64,000 bases of DNA from JAHDFB01 sp965658745 (lineage in GTDB: Bacteria > Bacteroidota > Bacteroidia > Chitinophagales > Saprospiraceae), in contig CBFHTK010000002.1 of the NCBI GenBank assembly GCA_965658745.1, positions 372,001 to 436,000 on the forward strand, read 5' to 3'. Shown piece after piece: positions 27,830 to 37,841 of this stretch (position 1 is its first letter; each line of letters begins with the position of its first letter). A program made the position numbers and the translations under genes. A model generated the notes under the pieces. That model saw nothing but the letters and a program-made list of their open reading frames with translations. It ran no database searches and was not told the DNA's origin.

Positions 27830-27857
27830 AGCAAATCCACTCTTCAATGGATTTGCT
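27830..27857 (-). terminator. Rho-independent terminator after the thioredoxin-like gene
   Basis: AGCAAATCCA at 27830-27839 pairs perfectly with TGGATTTGCT at 27848-27857 around an eight-base loop. On the minus strand a T run follows (the A run at 27823-27830). Confidence 0.88.
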
Positions 27858-27904
27858 GTCAGTAATTTATTCTTTTTCAACTACGTAAAGTAGTTGTCTA
27901 ATGT

Positions 27905-28468
27905 TTAAATAGCATTCAATTCTTTTAATAATTGATCAGGTGTCTTAAATCCAACAATCTTTTTAATAATGTTAAAGTTTTCATCTAGCACTACTAGAGT
28001 AGGATAGCCTGGAACTTGAAAGAATGAGGCTAGTTCATGACGTGAATTACGACCTCTTTTGTTAGGGTTGTGATCTGGGTTTCCCCATGATTTTCCTTGG
28101 AATTCGATTGCTCCTGCACCTTCTGCATTAAACTTCACAGGATGGAATTTTTCTAGAAGTACAGATTGCACATCTGCATCCGTGAAGGTTCTTGCGTCCA
28201 TCATTTTACAAGGTCCACACCAATCTGTATAAACGTCAACTAGCACTTTTTTCTTTGATTTCTTTACAGCTGCTTCTATCTCGCCCATATCTAACCAACT
28301 GACGTCTCCAGTTGTATGCTTTTCGATTGGAGTTGCAGAACTCGCGACAACCGTTGGAGTTACGGAAGATTTAGATACTTCTACATTGTCGGCACTTGTT
28401 TGCTGCTTACAAGAGGTAATGGAGAAACCTAAAGCTATAATCAAGCTAAATAAGCTAAATTTTTTCAT
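27905..28468 (-). CDS. Thioredoxin-fold lipoprotein
   Basis: A 187-aa exported lipoprotein: the signal segment ends GFSITSC with the lipid Cys at residue 20, followed by KQQ and a Ser/Thr/Val-rich linker to about residue 52. The thioredoxin domain carries the CXXC active site in DWCGPCKM (Cys84 and Cys87) and the cis-Pro segment GYPTLVVLD. A basic insert (NPDHNPNKRGRNSRHE) lies before the cis-Pro. It is expected to act as a periplasmic or outer-membrane-anchored disulfide reductase or isomerase. It is monocistronic with its own terminator. Confidence 0.9.
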   Translation of the reverse strand: MKKFSLFSLIIALGFSITSCKQQTSADNVEVSKSSVTPTVVASSATPIEKHTTGDVSWLDMGEIEAAVKKSKKKVLVDVYTDWCGPCKMMDARTFTDADVQSVLLEKFHPVKFNAEGAGAIEFQGKSWGNPDHNPNKRGRNSRHELASFFQVPGYPTLVVLDENFNIIKKIVGFKTPDQLLKELNAI

Positions 28469-28645
28469 CGTCTTTTTTTGTTTTCAAATATATAATTAAT
28501 AGCCACTCTGGAAATAGTTATATAGAGATATTAAATAAACTTTAACCAGTTAAGGTATGAGTAGTGTTTTTGACTAGTTTTATTATCAATTGTTTTTTTC
28601 TATTTTGCATATCGTACAAATTTTACCAATCCAACAAAAAATTAT

Positions 28646-29617
28646 ATGGGATCAAGACGTAAGTTTATTAAGCAATCCACAGCTGCTGGTCTAGGTAGCT
28701 TGTTTTTGGGAAGTCACCTTCTTAGTTGCAATGATTCAGGGATAAAAGGCGCTCAAAGTACGGTGCAAGCTGCCATTGAGAATGGGTTTTCAATAGACCA
28801 ATTTGGAATACAGTTATGGACTGTCCGAGATTTTATGCAAGAGGATCCAAAAGGAACTTTGAAGCAATTAGGAGAATATGGATACAAGCAAATTGAGAGT
28901 TTTCAAGGAGATCAAGGAGTATTTTGGGGCATGGACCCCGCAGATTTTAAAAATTATCTTTCAGATCAAGATATGAAGTGTATTGCAACGCATTGCGATT
29001 CCAATTATGCACTTGATGAGTCAAAAAGAGATGAGTTTAAAAAGTTGGTGGACGATGCCGCATCTATAGGCATTGAATATTTGGTGAATCCATATCTAGG
29101 AGGATTGAAGACGATCGATGAATTTAAATCAGTAGCTGCGCAATTTAATGTGCTTGGCGAAATCGCAAAAGCTTCTGGTCTGAGATATGCATATCATAAT
29201 CATCATTACAGTTTTACCCAGATTGAGGGGATTTATCCTCAAGATATCATGATGAGCGAATCAGATGCTGATCTCGTAGATTTTGAGATGGATTTTTATT
29301 GGGTGGTTACAGCAAAAGAAGATCCCATCGCTTGGTTAAATAAGTATCCAGGAAGATTTACGTTATGTCATATCAAAGATCGTTACAAACCTGCTAAAGT
29401 AGCGGAGTTGGAAAATGAAGAGACCTCAGAGGGTGGATGGCCTATGAATGTTTCTTGTGTTTTGGGAGAAGGTCAAATTGATTTTGATGAAATCTTGAAG
29501 GTCGCAGATAAACAAGGTATGAAAAAATGGCTTGTGGAGCAGGAGCGATATGATGATATGACCTCAATGGAAGCTGCTGAAAAAGATGCGGACTTTATGG
29601 AAAAATATGTAGCCTAA
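28646..29617 (+). CDS. Tat-exported sugar phosphate isomerase/epimerase-like TIM-barrel lipoprotein
   Basis: A 323-aa protein. The N-terminus has a twin-arginine motif (SRRKFIKQ) and then a hydrophobic segment ending HLLSC, so it looks like a Tat-exported lipoprotein. The rest is an AP-endonuclease/xylose-isomerase-type TIM barrel: FGIQLWTVRDF, YKQIESFQG, CIATHCDSNYA, YAYHNHHYSF, DFEMDFYWVV, LCHIKDRY and LVEQERYDD contain the usual His, Glu and Asp metal ligands. Such secreted members act on sugars or inositols, but the substrate is not predictable. The amidase gene starts 31 bases downstream, suggesting an operon. Confidence 0.88.
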   Translation: MGSRRKFIKQSTAAGLGSLFLGSHLLSCNDSGIKGAQSTVQAAIENGFSIDQFGIQLWTVRDFMQEDPKGTLKQLGEYGYKQIESFQGDQGVFWGMDPADFKNYLSDQDMKCIATHCDSNYALDESKRDEFKKLVDDAASIGIEYLVNPYLGGLKTIDEFKSVAAQFNVLGEIAKASGLRYAYHNHHYSFTQIEGIYPQDIMMSESDADLVDFEMDFYWVVTAKEDPIAWLNKYPGRFTLCHIKDRYKPAKVAELENEETSEGGWPMNVSCVLGEGQIDFDEILKVADKQGMKKWLVEQERYDDMTSMEAAEKDADFMEKYVA

Positions 29618-29647
29618 TTTATTAGAATTTTGATAAAATCAACGTAT

Positions 29648-31234
29648 ATGAAATCATTTGTACTTGTCTTTATAAGCTTAGTTGTTTTCTCTTGCACAGA
29701 TGGTGTAACAGAAAGCACAAATAGCAAAGAATCGGAAATAAGCTTAGATTTTACTGAGAAAACGATCGCGAATATACATTCAGCCTATGATGAAGGAACA
29801 CTTACAGCTGAAAAAGTGGTAAAAGAATACTTGGACCAAATTGAGTCAATAGATCGCAGTGGACCAGAACTCAATTCAATAATTGCTGTGAATCCTGATG
29901 CTCTAGAAATCGCAAAAGCGCTTGATTCAGATTGGAAAGCGGGCAATAAGAAAGGGCCACTTCATGGAATACCAATACTTCTAAAAGATAATATCGATAC
30001 ACATGATAAGATGCCAACAACAGCTGGATCATTGGCATTGAAGAATTCGTTTCCTTCAAAAGATGCATTTCTAGTTGAGAGGCTACGAGAAGCTGGAGCA
30101 ATCATCTTAGGTAAAGCCAATTTGTCTGAGTGGGCAAACTTCAGAGGTGAACTATCTTCAAGTGGATGGAGCGCGGTTGGAGGTCAAGTCAAAAACCCTT
30201 ATGATATTACAAGAAACCCATGTGGATCGAGTTCTGGCTCTGGCGTTGCGGTATCTGCCAATTTGACAATGCTTGCTATTGGTACGGAAACTAATGGTTC
30301 TATAGTATGCCCTTCTAGTTTGAATGGTATCGTGGGAATTAAGCCAACAGTTGGTTTAATCAGTCGATCTGGCATTATTCCGATATCTTTTACTCAAGAT
30401 ACTCCAGGACCGATGGCAAGGACGGTAACTGATGCAGCCATTTGTTTGGGAACGTTGATTGGGGTGGACCCCAAAGATTCTAAAACCGCTATTTCTGAAG
30501 GTAAAGCTCTAGCAGATTACACGCCTTTCCTGAAAAAAGATGGAATGGTAGGAAAAAGGATCGGATTCTATACTGGGCCAATCGGTACTAATTTTAAGGT
30601 AGATGAATTAATGAACAAAAATATCGAACTTTTAAAAGAAATGGGAGCTGAGATTATAGAAATAAATGAGATAGCACCTCCTGAGACAGGTTCGTTATCA
30701 TTTCAAGTAATGCTGTATGAATACAAAGACGGACTCAATCATTATTTTGCCTCTTTAGGCGAAGAATCGCCGATTAAGAGCCTTGACGACTTGATAACAT
30801 TCAATAGAAATGCTCCAGAAGAAATGGAATTCTATAATCAGAAATACTTGGAGATGGCCAATGAGATGGAGTCACTTGATTCCGAAGGTTATATCGAAAC
30901 ACTGGAAGCGCTCAGAAGATCAAGTCAAGACGAGGGAATTGATCGCGTAATGGATCTACATAATTTAGATGCGATTGTTTCTCCCACAGGGACTCCTGCG
31001 TGGAAAACGGATCATGTGATCGGAGATCATTATCAGTTGAGTAGTTCATCACCTGCTGCACAATCGGGATATCCCAATGTTACAGTGCCAATGGGTTACG
31101 TAGCTGGATTACCTGTCGGTATTTCGTTTTTCGGTCGTGCTTGGTCTGAACCTGTGTTGATTGAAATTGCTTATGCATATGAACAAGCTTCGCAACATAG
31201 ACAAGCACCTGAGTTCTTATCGGAAGCATTCTAA
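29648..31234 (+). CDS. Amidase signature-family lipoprotein
   Basis: A 528-aa enzyme of the amidase signature family, which hydrolyses amide bonds with a Ser-cisSer-Lys triad. The ATG at 29648 begins a lipoprotein signal (KSFVLVFISLVVFSC, Cys at 16); a TTG six codons upstream is less likely. The triad Lys is in PILLKDNIDT, the cis-Ser is in CGSSSGSGVAV, and the nucleophile Ser is in GTETNGSIVCPSS. The C-terminus GLPVGISFFGRAWSEPVL is typical. The length fits periplasmic members. The lipid anchor places it outside the cytoplasm, so it is not the GatA subunit of tRNA amidotransferase. Substrate unknown. Confidence 0.9.
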   Translation: MKSFVLVFISLVVFSCTDGVTESTNSKESEISLDFTEKTIANIHSAYDEGTLTAEKVVKEYLDQIESIDRSGPELNSIIAVNPDALEIAKALDSDWKAGNKKGPLHGIPILLKDNIDTHDKMPTTAGSLALKNSFPSKDAFLVERLREAGAIILGKANLSEWANFRGELSSSGWSAVGGQVKNPYDITRNPCGSSSGSGVAVSANLTMLAIGTETNGSIVCPSSLNGIVGIKPTVGLISRSGIIPISFTQDTPGPMARTVTDAAICLGTLIGVDPKDSKTAISEGKALADYTPFLKKDGMVGKRIGFYTGPIGTNFKVDELMNKNIELLKEMGAEIIEINEIAPPETGSLSFQVMLYEYKDGLNHYFASLGEESPIKSLDDLITFNRNAPEEMEFYNQKYLEMANEMESLDSEGYIETLEALRRSSQDEGIDRVMDLHNLDAIVSPTGTPAWKTDHVIGDHYQLSSSSPAAQSGYPNVTVPMGYVAGLPVGISFFGRAWSEPVLIEIAYAYEQASQHRQAPEFLSEAF

Positions 31235-31257
31235 GAAAATTGCCAAATTATGATTGA

Positions 31258-32937
31258 TTACTTAAAGTAAGTTTCCACAGCATGATTGGCGGCTCTAGCT
31301 GCAAGTGCCATAAATGTAAGAGATGGATTTTGTGTTCCTGTGGAAGTCATGCAAGATCCATCAGTCACATATATATTTCTACAGGTATGTATTTGGCTAT
31401 TCTTATTTACAACGGAGTTTGTCGGATCACTTCCCATTCGCACTCCACCCATGTGATGAACATCAAGTCCTGGAGCTTGTCCCGAATCAATTTTTCTAAT
31501 GTTTGAGAAACCTGCTTTTTGAAACATCTCTTGCATTTCTTGATAGAAATCTTCCATCATTTTTTGATCGTTGTTGTCGTAGTCTACATTGATCACAAGT
31601 TGGGGAATTCCGTACTTGTCAGTCAAAGAAGGGTGTAATCGCACTTGATTTTCAAATTTTGGGATTGTTTCGCCCATCATCATAGCATCAATTTGCCATG
31701 GGCCAAAATTCTTAGCCTTGGTCATCTTCTTGAGTAGATCTTCTCCTACGCTTGTTGTCTCTTCAATGTAAGTTCTATAGGCATAAAATGCGACAGCGTA
31801 GCCTCGTTTGAAATCCTCGTTAAGGCTATGAATATTCTTCCAACGGGGCATATAAGCATTGGTCATGGATCGACCGTCGATGACTCGATCTTTAAAAGCT
31901 TCTGTTTCGGCTACTAGTCTAGCTCGATAATTGTGAAATGCCATATATTTTCCAAGCAGTTGATGGTCATTACCAATTCCTGCGGGAAATCTGGGAGATT
32001 TTGAATTCATCAAAATCATATTGGTATTAAGGGTGCCAGCATTCATAAAGATAACCTCTGCAAGAATTTGGGAACGTTCTCTGGTTTCACGATTAATAAT
32101 CTCAACTCCAATTGCTTTCTCTTGGCTCTCGTCGTAGATAATATGCGATACGATACTGTCCGCTTGAATTGTAAGATTTCCCGTTCTTTTGGCCCAAGGG
32201 ATGGTCGAAGAATTAGCACTAAAGTAACCTCCAAAAGGACAACCTCTTTCACATATTACTCGATGTTGACAAGTTCCCCGACCTTGTTGTCGATGAATAT
32301 CCTTCACTTCAGTTAAGTGGGCGCAACGTCCGTAGATCACATGCCGATCATCATAGTTTTCGCTGATAGTTTTTTTGAAATGCTGTTCAACGACATTCAT
32401 ACCGATTGACCTTAAAAACTTGCCATCCGGTAAAGTCTCTAAACCATCATATTCACCCGATACACCAATGAAGTCTTCCACTTTATCATACCATGGTGCT
32501 ATATCTTGATAGTTGATTGGCCACGGTGTCGCAAAATCATCTTGCACTGGTCCATCAAAGTCGTGCTGACTCCAGCGCTGAACTTGCCGAGCCCACAGAA
32601 GTGATTTTCCTCCAACCTGATAACCTCGAATCCAACTAAAAGGTTTTTCTTGCACGTATTCTTGCTCTTCGTCTTTGGTGAAAAAATGCTTGGAACCTTC
32701 GTAATAGTTGTAGCACTGCGAAGCTATTGGATTTTCTTCAAGTTCTTTATCAGAAATTCGACCACGATGCTCACTGTCCCAGGGGAACTGAGATGCAGTA
32801 GGGTAATCTTGTAGGTGAACTACATTTGGACCACGATCTATCATCACCGTGTTGATCCCTTGATCGCATAACTCTTTAGCGACCCAACTTCCACTGAGCC
32901 CTGCACCAACAACAATTGCTTCATATTTTGCTGCCAT
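31258..32937 (-). CDS. GMC-family FAD-dependent oxidoreductase
   Basis: A 559-aa flavoprotein of the glucose-methanol-choline family. The N-terminal FAD-binding Rossmann motif is VVGAGLSGSWVAKEL (about 9-23), and the C-terminal active-site region includes VHHMGGVRMGSD and TGTQNPSLTFMALAARA. Cysteines in CQHRVICERGCPFGGYF near 230 are typical of the bacterial sugar/alcohol dehydrogenase branch. It lacks its own signal peptide; a three-base gap separates it from the subunit 3 gene, whose product carries an export signal. The pair probably oxidises a sugar or related alcohol and passes electrons onward, as in gluconate 2-dehydrogenase. Confidence 0.9.
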   Translation of the reverse strand: MAAKYEAIVVGAGLSGSWVAKELCDQGINTVMIDRGPNVVHLQDYPTASQFPWDSEHRGRISDKELEENPIASQCYNYYEGSKHFFTKDEEQEYVQEKPFSWIRGYQVGGKSLLWARQVQRWSQHDFDGPVQDDFATPWPINYQDIAPWYDKVEDFIGVSGEYDGLETLPDGKFLRSIGMNVVEQHFKKTISENYDDRHVIYGRCAHLTEVKDIHRQQGRGTCQHRVICERGCPFGGYFSANSSTIPWAKRTGNLTIQADSIVSHIIYDESQEKAIGVEIINRETRERSQILAEVIFMNAGTLNTNMILMNSKSPRFPAGIGNDHQLLGKYMAFHNYRARLVAETEAFKDRVIDGRSMTNAYMPRWKNIHSLNEDFKRGYAVAFYAYRTYIEETTSVGEDLLKKMTKAKNFGPWQIDAMMMGETIPKFENQVRLHPSLTDKYGIPQLVINVDYDNNDQKMMEDFYQEMQEMFQKAGFSNIRKIDSGQAPGLDVHHMGGVRMGSDPTNSVVNKNSQIHTCRNIYVTDGSCMTSTGTQNPSLTFMALAARAANHAVETYFK

Positions 32938-32939
32938 TT

Positions 32940-33509
32940 CTATTCTTCGTCTACGTTTAAATCTGCGATTGAAAAATTACCATCAAATCTTCCCGGAGCC
33001 ATTTCATAGAATCTATATTTTTTCTGAAAATACTCTGTGGTCTTCAGGTAGAATAGGTTTTCTTGCTTTAGAGTGTGATATAGATTATGAATATACAATG
33101 CTGGACTTTCAGGTTGATCAATCGAGATCTCTAATGTATTTAGTTTTTCAAGGAAGGAAGTGATTATTGTAGCATCAGCTTCTAGAAAACCTAAGTTCGT
33201 TTTCTCTTTAAAATAGTCATTAAAGTACTTGTAACCTTGCTGAAATTGCTCCTGACTTTTCTCATTTTGTAGATCATTCACTTGTTTCATGATGAAAGGG
33301 AGTGCTGTGTGATTTGCCAATTCCGGAATCTGCTGAATAGGTAGAATCGAGCGAGATAATTTGTCGAGTATTCTAAGATGATCAGTATTGAAATTTAGCC
33401 TTGAGAGGTTAAGATTTTTGATTGCCTGGTACGGATCAGTACACGAGTAAAGCACACCTGTCCCTAGGCTAAAAATCACAATATTTCGAACAGCCTCTCT
33501 TCTTTTCAT
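32940..33509 (-). CDS. Gluconate 2-dehydrogenase subunit 3-like small subunit
   Basis: A 189-aa partner protein. It starts MKRREAVRNIVIFSLGTG, a Tat-like RR motif followed by a hydrophobic segment and SC, so it may be exported together with the GMC subunit. The mature part is helical, with the family pattern LDKLSRSILP near residue 48 and the C-terminal YRFYEMAPGRFDGNF near 165. It lies three bases upstream of the oxidoreductase gene on the same strand, the usual order for this complex. Confidence 0.85.
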   Translation of the reverse strand: MKRREAVRNIVIFSLGTGVLYSCTDPYQAIKNLNLSRLNFNTDHLRILDKLSRSILPIQQIPELANHTALPFIMKQVNDLQNEKSQEQFQQGYKYFNDYFKEKTNLGFLEADATIITSFLEKLNTLEISIDQPESPALYIHNLYHTLKQENLFYLKTTEYFQKKYRFYEMAPGRFDGNFSIADLNVDEE

Positions 33510-33539
33510 TTTTTGGAAAACGCTAAATAAAGTGTTTAA

Positions 33540-36500
33540 TTATCTTTTTACCGTGACATCCCCCTGAAGTAGTTCTTCAGAACCATCAGGAAGTACAATT
33601 TTTGCGTACCAAGCAAAAACACCTGCTTTTGTCGGTCGACCATTGAAGTTTCCATCCCATCCTTCAGAAGGATCATTTGGAAGAATATCATTTTTTTGAA
33701 AAACTTTGTTTCCCCATCGATCAAAAATCGCAAATTCTTCGATAGCGCTTTCTGCTGCAAAGTTGTTTGAACTGAGGAAGAACACTTCGTTAACTCCATC
33801 GCCATCAGGTGAAAAGATATTTGGTGTGTAAATCTTGAACTCTACAATAATACGCACAATAACTGATTGTGTTGATGAGCAGCCATAGTTGTCGATGATT
33901 GTAATTGTAAATTCTGTATCTTCCGAAAGACCCGAAACCAAAGGATTCAAACAGTCGCTACAGCTAAGGTATGAGGATGGATCCCACTGAATTGATGCTA
34001 TATCTTCAAGATCGAGATTTGTGAATGCTTCTAGTTGAAGATCTGTCCCTGTAGAAATGGTAAGTTCTGATACTAATTCCAGATCGATTAATATGGGTTC
34101 TATAATATCAATCGTAAAAATTGAATCACAACCAACATCGTCTTGAATTACAACGCTGTAGCTTCCTGGATCTAAATTGTTTGGGTCAACAGCTTCGTTG
34201 GCCGTATTGAAAATTTCTACTTGATAAGGTTCAGTCCACCCTGAAATATTGATTATATCTGCCGCACCCAGATCTCCATAACACAGAGGTTGCTCAAGAT
34301 TAACGTCGTAAGCTAGATTATTTAAAAACTCAAAGACTTCTATTTCTGTAGAGCTACTACAGCCATTAATTGGGTTTGTAACTGTCACATAGTAAAGTCC
34401 AGGGATTGCGGTCACCAGAAAGTCTTCATTTGACATCATCCCCTTCGGTCCAGACCAATCATACAATGCGTCAGTAATATTTACGTCCACAAAAAGCGCA
34501 AGAGGTTCTTTAATGCAGGAAAATCCTCGATCTTCTGCACTAATAATCGGTGTGATTGTGTCAATGTCAATGTTGAACGCTTGAGAGTTTTCACATCCAT
34601 TTTCGAAAACAACGGTGATGTTTCCAGACAAAATTGATGAAGTTGTGAACTCAGTGTCATTCTGCTGAGTAAGCCCATCGACTCCTATGATTTCTAAGTA
34701 AGGATCCGCCACATCGATGGCTATTGTAGCTTCTGTATTTAGGCAATTGATATTGGTATTTGTGACGTTGATTGGATAAATTGTAAAATCTTGGATAATA
34801 TTTAGATCTTCACTAGTAATACATCCGGTCGACGAATCTACTAAATGAAGTTCGAAATCAGTTGAAGTGTCGTCTAAATCTATTACGTTGCTCCAGATTG
34901 TATCTGTACCTGAAGTCCAATAGATTTCTACATTAGGTTGATTGTTTATTTGTAATGCAGTATCCGGTGTGAAACAGTTTAGCGTTATATCTGCTAATCC
35001 CAACATGTCAGGTGCTGTGAAATTGGAGGGAACTTCGATGCTTGATTCGGACGTGCATCCGTTAGTTCCTTCGACTATTACCGTGTAATTGCTTGCTTGA
35101 TCTACACTGATACTCAGGTCAGTAATGTCAAGAACTCCAGCACCTTGGACATCTTGTATTGTAATCCCATTATTAGTGTTTACGGTGACAATAGCACTAG
35201 TGTTTTCGCAATTGATAGTATCACTTGAAAGGCTAAAAACTGGTTCTTGGAGATCAGCGCTAATAAGAACAGAGTCTATTGAGGAACATCCATTTTGTGT
35301 GGTTGCAGTGCATATATAATAGCCGGCTTCATCTACAGTTAAATTCTTTGCATCACTATCAAAGCCATTTGGGCCCACCCAAACAAATGTTGTATTCGCG
35401 ATATTACTTTCTATTTCAATATTAGCTGTTGGTGAGTTACAACTTATCGAATCAAAAGCAATGGAGATATTTGGAAAGTTTTGGCTTGCAAATAATTCGA
35501 TGCTGTCAGATTCTACACATCCATTATCATGGGTGATTTCAATATAGTAAATTCCAGCCGTAGATGATTCGATGGTATCATTCGTTGAAGTCGATCCACT
35601 TGGCAATTCCCAAGTTACAGTGATCAAAGAATCGCTAGACACAAAAACGACTCCTTCACCATCAATACAGTCGATGGTATCAGTAGCTAAATCATAAAGA
35701 TTTAATTCAAAATCTTCAAGGACTAAAATGCTGTCGCTTGTAATACAGCCTTTCAGACTAACAATATCTATTTGATAAAGACCTGCTTCTTCAATTTGTA
35801 AAGAGCTTTCATTTCCAAGAATACTATCTTGATACCAAATTATCTCACTAAAAGGAGAGTTTACAGCAACTGTGATTGAGTCAATAGAATTAGCGCAAGA
35901 TATTGTTGGGCTTTCACCCAAAGTATAGTCTAGATTACTGCCTTGGCTACTGACCTGCACTGAATCATAAAATGTACAACCGTTAGAATACTCCATTTTG
36001 ATAAGGTAGTATCCGATCTCATCTACATAGACTGTGTCCGATTGACTTAAAGGATTACCGTTTGGATCAAACCAAGTAATGTCATTAGGCGGAAACATTG
36101 CTGAGAATACTAATTCTGCAGAATCACCAGTACAAGTGAGTTCTTCAGGTGGCGGTAAATCATAGCTGGGAGTTATACTGTTATTACTTATTTGGAAAGG
36201 TACAACAGTTGTGCAATTAAAGCTATTGGTGATTTCCAAGTAGTAGATGCCTGGAGTATCATATACTGCAAATCCTATCTGCGAATTATCAGCCGATCCT
36301 TGCCAGAAGTAGGTATTTCCGCTATCGTTGTTGGTTGAAAAAATAGTAACCTCACTATTATTACAGGTTATAGTAAAATCTCCAAAGACACTCGCAACTG
36401 GGGGTTCTGTAGATCCGTTAATCGTTGATGTTAATTTTTTTGTACAGCCGTTACTATCTGTGATTGTTACTGAGTAGAGTCCACTAGAACTTCCAATTAC

Positions 36501-37484
36501 AGATGAACTTGTTGTTGACCCTTCAATAGTCCCGCCAAATTGTGCTTGCCATTCGTACGTATAATTTGCGTCAGAAGGAGTAACAGACAGATCTATGAGT
36601 GGGTTATCACAATTGAGTGAATTGCTAGTAGGCAATGTACCCAGAACTTCTGAAATTGTTACGTCAAATGAGGCTTGATCTTCACATAGTTCGTTAAATT
36701 CTATATCATCTAAGGCAAAATCATTGCCGCCAGTCGCTAGGTTTTGATTTGTAATACAAATCGTTGCAATGGTATTTGAGCCTGAATTCCAAATTGTTGT
36801 GAAATTTTCCCAGAGACAAGTTGTTGCAGTTAAATTGAAGTCAGAACCGATTAAAGTTCCGTTGATGGAAAACTGCAGAATAGCAGGCGAACTTGCTATA
36901 ACGGAAGTAGCCCAAGCTGAAAAAAGGTAAATAGTTCCAGGAATGACAGTGATATCTTGGCACCAAATATCGACCGCATTAGAAGATCCATTAACAATCA
37001 TCATATTTCCAGACCCTGTAGTGTGATCAGTGCAAGGTTGAAAGCCTGTGTGTGTATTGGCAGCATTCGTATTAATAGTGTACATGCCTTCACACTGCAA
37101 GATTCCCGTTGGATTGCTAGGGCAAAAATCCTCTCCCAATAGATAATCAGTCGTGAAACCTGTATTTCCAGCGCTAAAATCTCCGTTGACTACGAGATTG
37201 TTGAAGGTCTGACCGTAAGCAAACAAGGTATAGGTTGTATTAGCTGTTGCTAGGTCACTAGTGACAAGCTGATCGTCTGAAAAGCCATTGGAGCCAGACC
37301 ATTCAAACGATAAATATGATCCTCCAATATCACCAATTAAGTCTATGAGTTCTGGATCGCATATCGTCAGATCTGCAGGAACGTCAATAGTTAGATCGCA
37401 TTGTGCATTCAACTGCGGATTCGTTACAATAGATAAAACAGCAACAAAAAGGATGTTTCTAAGACAAGTTAGCTTCAATTTCAC
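33540..37484 (-). CDS. Giant surface protein with Ig-like repeats and T9SS type B sorting domain (1314 aa)
   Basis: Read from GTG 37482-37484; no ATG precedes the signal peptide (CLRNILFVAVLSIVTNPQLNAQ region, cleaved near residue 28). Residues 100-275 form a jelly-roll-like domain of the choice-of-anchor type (VVNGDFSAGNTGFTTDY, IWCQDITVIPGTIYLFSAW, LDDIEFNE). About ten roughly 80-residue modules follow, each with a buried Cys, a Trp or Tyr core strand and a GxYxxxxxxxNGC turn (for example AGYYICTATTQNGC). The C-terminal about 90 residues are the gliding-motility-associated type B sorting domain (FSPDGDGVNEVF, FDRWGNKVF, GDVTVKR). It should be exported by T9SS and linked to the cell surface through the type B route. 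A role in adhesion is inferred. Confidence 0.9.
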   Translation of the reverse strand: MKLKLTCLRNILFVAVLSIVTNPQLNAQCDLTIDVPADLTICDPELIDLIGDIGGSYLSFEWSGSNGFSDDQLVTSDLATANTTYTLFAYGQTFNNLVVNGDFSAGNTGFTTDYLLGEDFCPSNPTGILQCEGMYTINTNAANTHTGFQPCTDHTTGSGNMMIVNGSSNAVDIWCQDITVIPGTIYLFSAWATSVIASSPAILQFSINGTLIGSDFNLTATTCLWENFTTIWNSGSNTIATICITNQNLATGGNDFALDDIEFNELCEDQASFDVTISEVLGTLPTSNSLNCDNPLIDLSVTPSDANYTYEWQAQFGGTIEGSTTSSSVIGSSSGLYSVTITDSNGCTKKLTSTINGSTEPPVASVFGDFTITCNNSEVTIFSTNNDSGNTYFWQGSADNSQIGFAVYDTPGIYYLEITNSFNCTTVVPFQISNNSITPSYDLPPPEELTCTGDSAELVFSAMFPPNDITWFDPNGNPLSQSDTVYVDEIGYYLIKMEYSNGCTFYDSVQVSSQGSNLDYTLGESPTISCANSIDSITVAVNSPFSEIIWYQDSILGNESSLQIEEAGLYQIDIVSLKGCITSDSILVLEDFELNLYDLATDTIDCIDGEGVVFVSSDSLITVTWELPSGSTSTNDTIESSTAGIYYIEITHDNGCVESDSIELFASQNFPNISIAFDSISCNSPTANIEIESNIANTTFVWVGPNGFDSDAKNLTVDEAGYYICTATTQNGCSSIDSVLISADLQEPVFSLSSDTINCENTSAIVTVNTNNGITIQDVQGAGVLDITDLSISVDQASNYTVIVEGTNGCTSESSIEVPSNFTAPDMLGLADITLNCFTPDTALQINNQPNVEIYWTSGTDTIWSNVIDLDDTSTDFELHLVDSSTGCITSEDLNIIQDFTIYPINVTNTNINCLNTEATIAIDVADPYLEIIGVDGLTQQNDTEFTTSSILSGNITVVFENGCENSQAFNIDIDTITPIISAEDRGFSCIKEPLALFVDVNITDALYDWSGPKGMMSNEDFLVTAIPGLYYVTVTNPINGCSSSTEIEVFEFLNNLAYDVNLEQPLCYGDLGAADIINISGWTEPYQVEIFNTANEAVDPNNLDPGSYSVVIQDDVGCDSIFTIDIIEPILIDLELVSELTISTGTDLQLEAFTNLDLEDIASIQWDPSSYLSCSDCLNPLVSGLSEDTEFTITIIDNYGCSSTQSVIVRIIVEFKIYTPNIFSPDGDGVNEVFFLSSNNFAAESAIEEFAIFDRWGNKVFQKNDILPNDPSEGWDGNFNGRPTKAGVFAWYAKIVLPDGSEELLQGDVTVKR

Positions 37485-37841
37485 ACGCTAAAAATAAACA
37501 AATTGAATTGTTTAATGCAAAAAATGACGGTTTTAGAATAACTAGGATGTGTAGAGGCTTATGAATGCAAAAGTTGGAGAGTGTAGTTATCGTATCCAAA
37601 GTTCTCTCCTTCCTAGATGTTTTTTATAAAAATAATAGTGTTTAGGCACATGTGATTTGCTTTTAGTCGAGCATTTGAGTTTCATGCACAATAAAGTGTG
37701 ACAGAAAAATTTGTAGGTACCATGCAGCACATTTGATTATAAAGCATAGTAATTATGATATAAACTAAACAACTAAGCAATAATTCTATTTAGTAGTATA
37801 TAACTGTTCGTATACTGACGAATTAAGTTGAATCTCAATTA
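37485..37841. other. Divergent intergenic region, no gene seen
   Basis: The 357 bases between the divergent T9SS gene and the carboxypeptidase-regulatory lipoprotein gene are AT-rich with frequent stops. No RNA gene, terminator or repeat stands out. It must hold two promoters. Confidence 0.45.
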
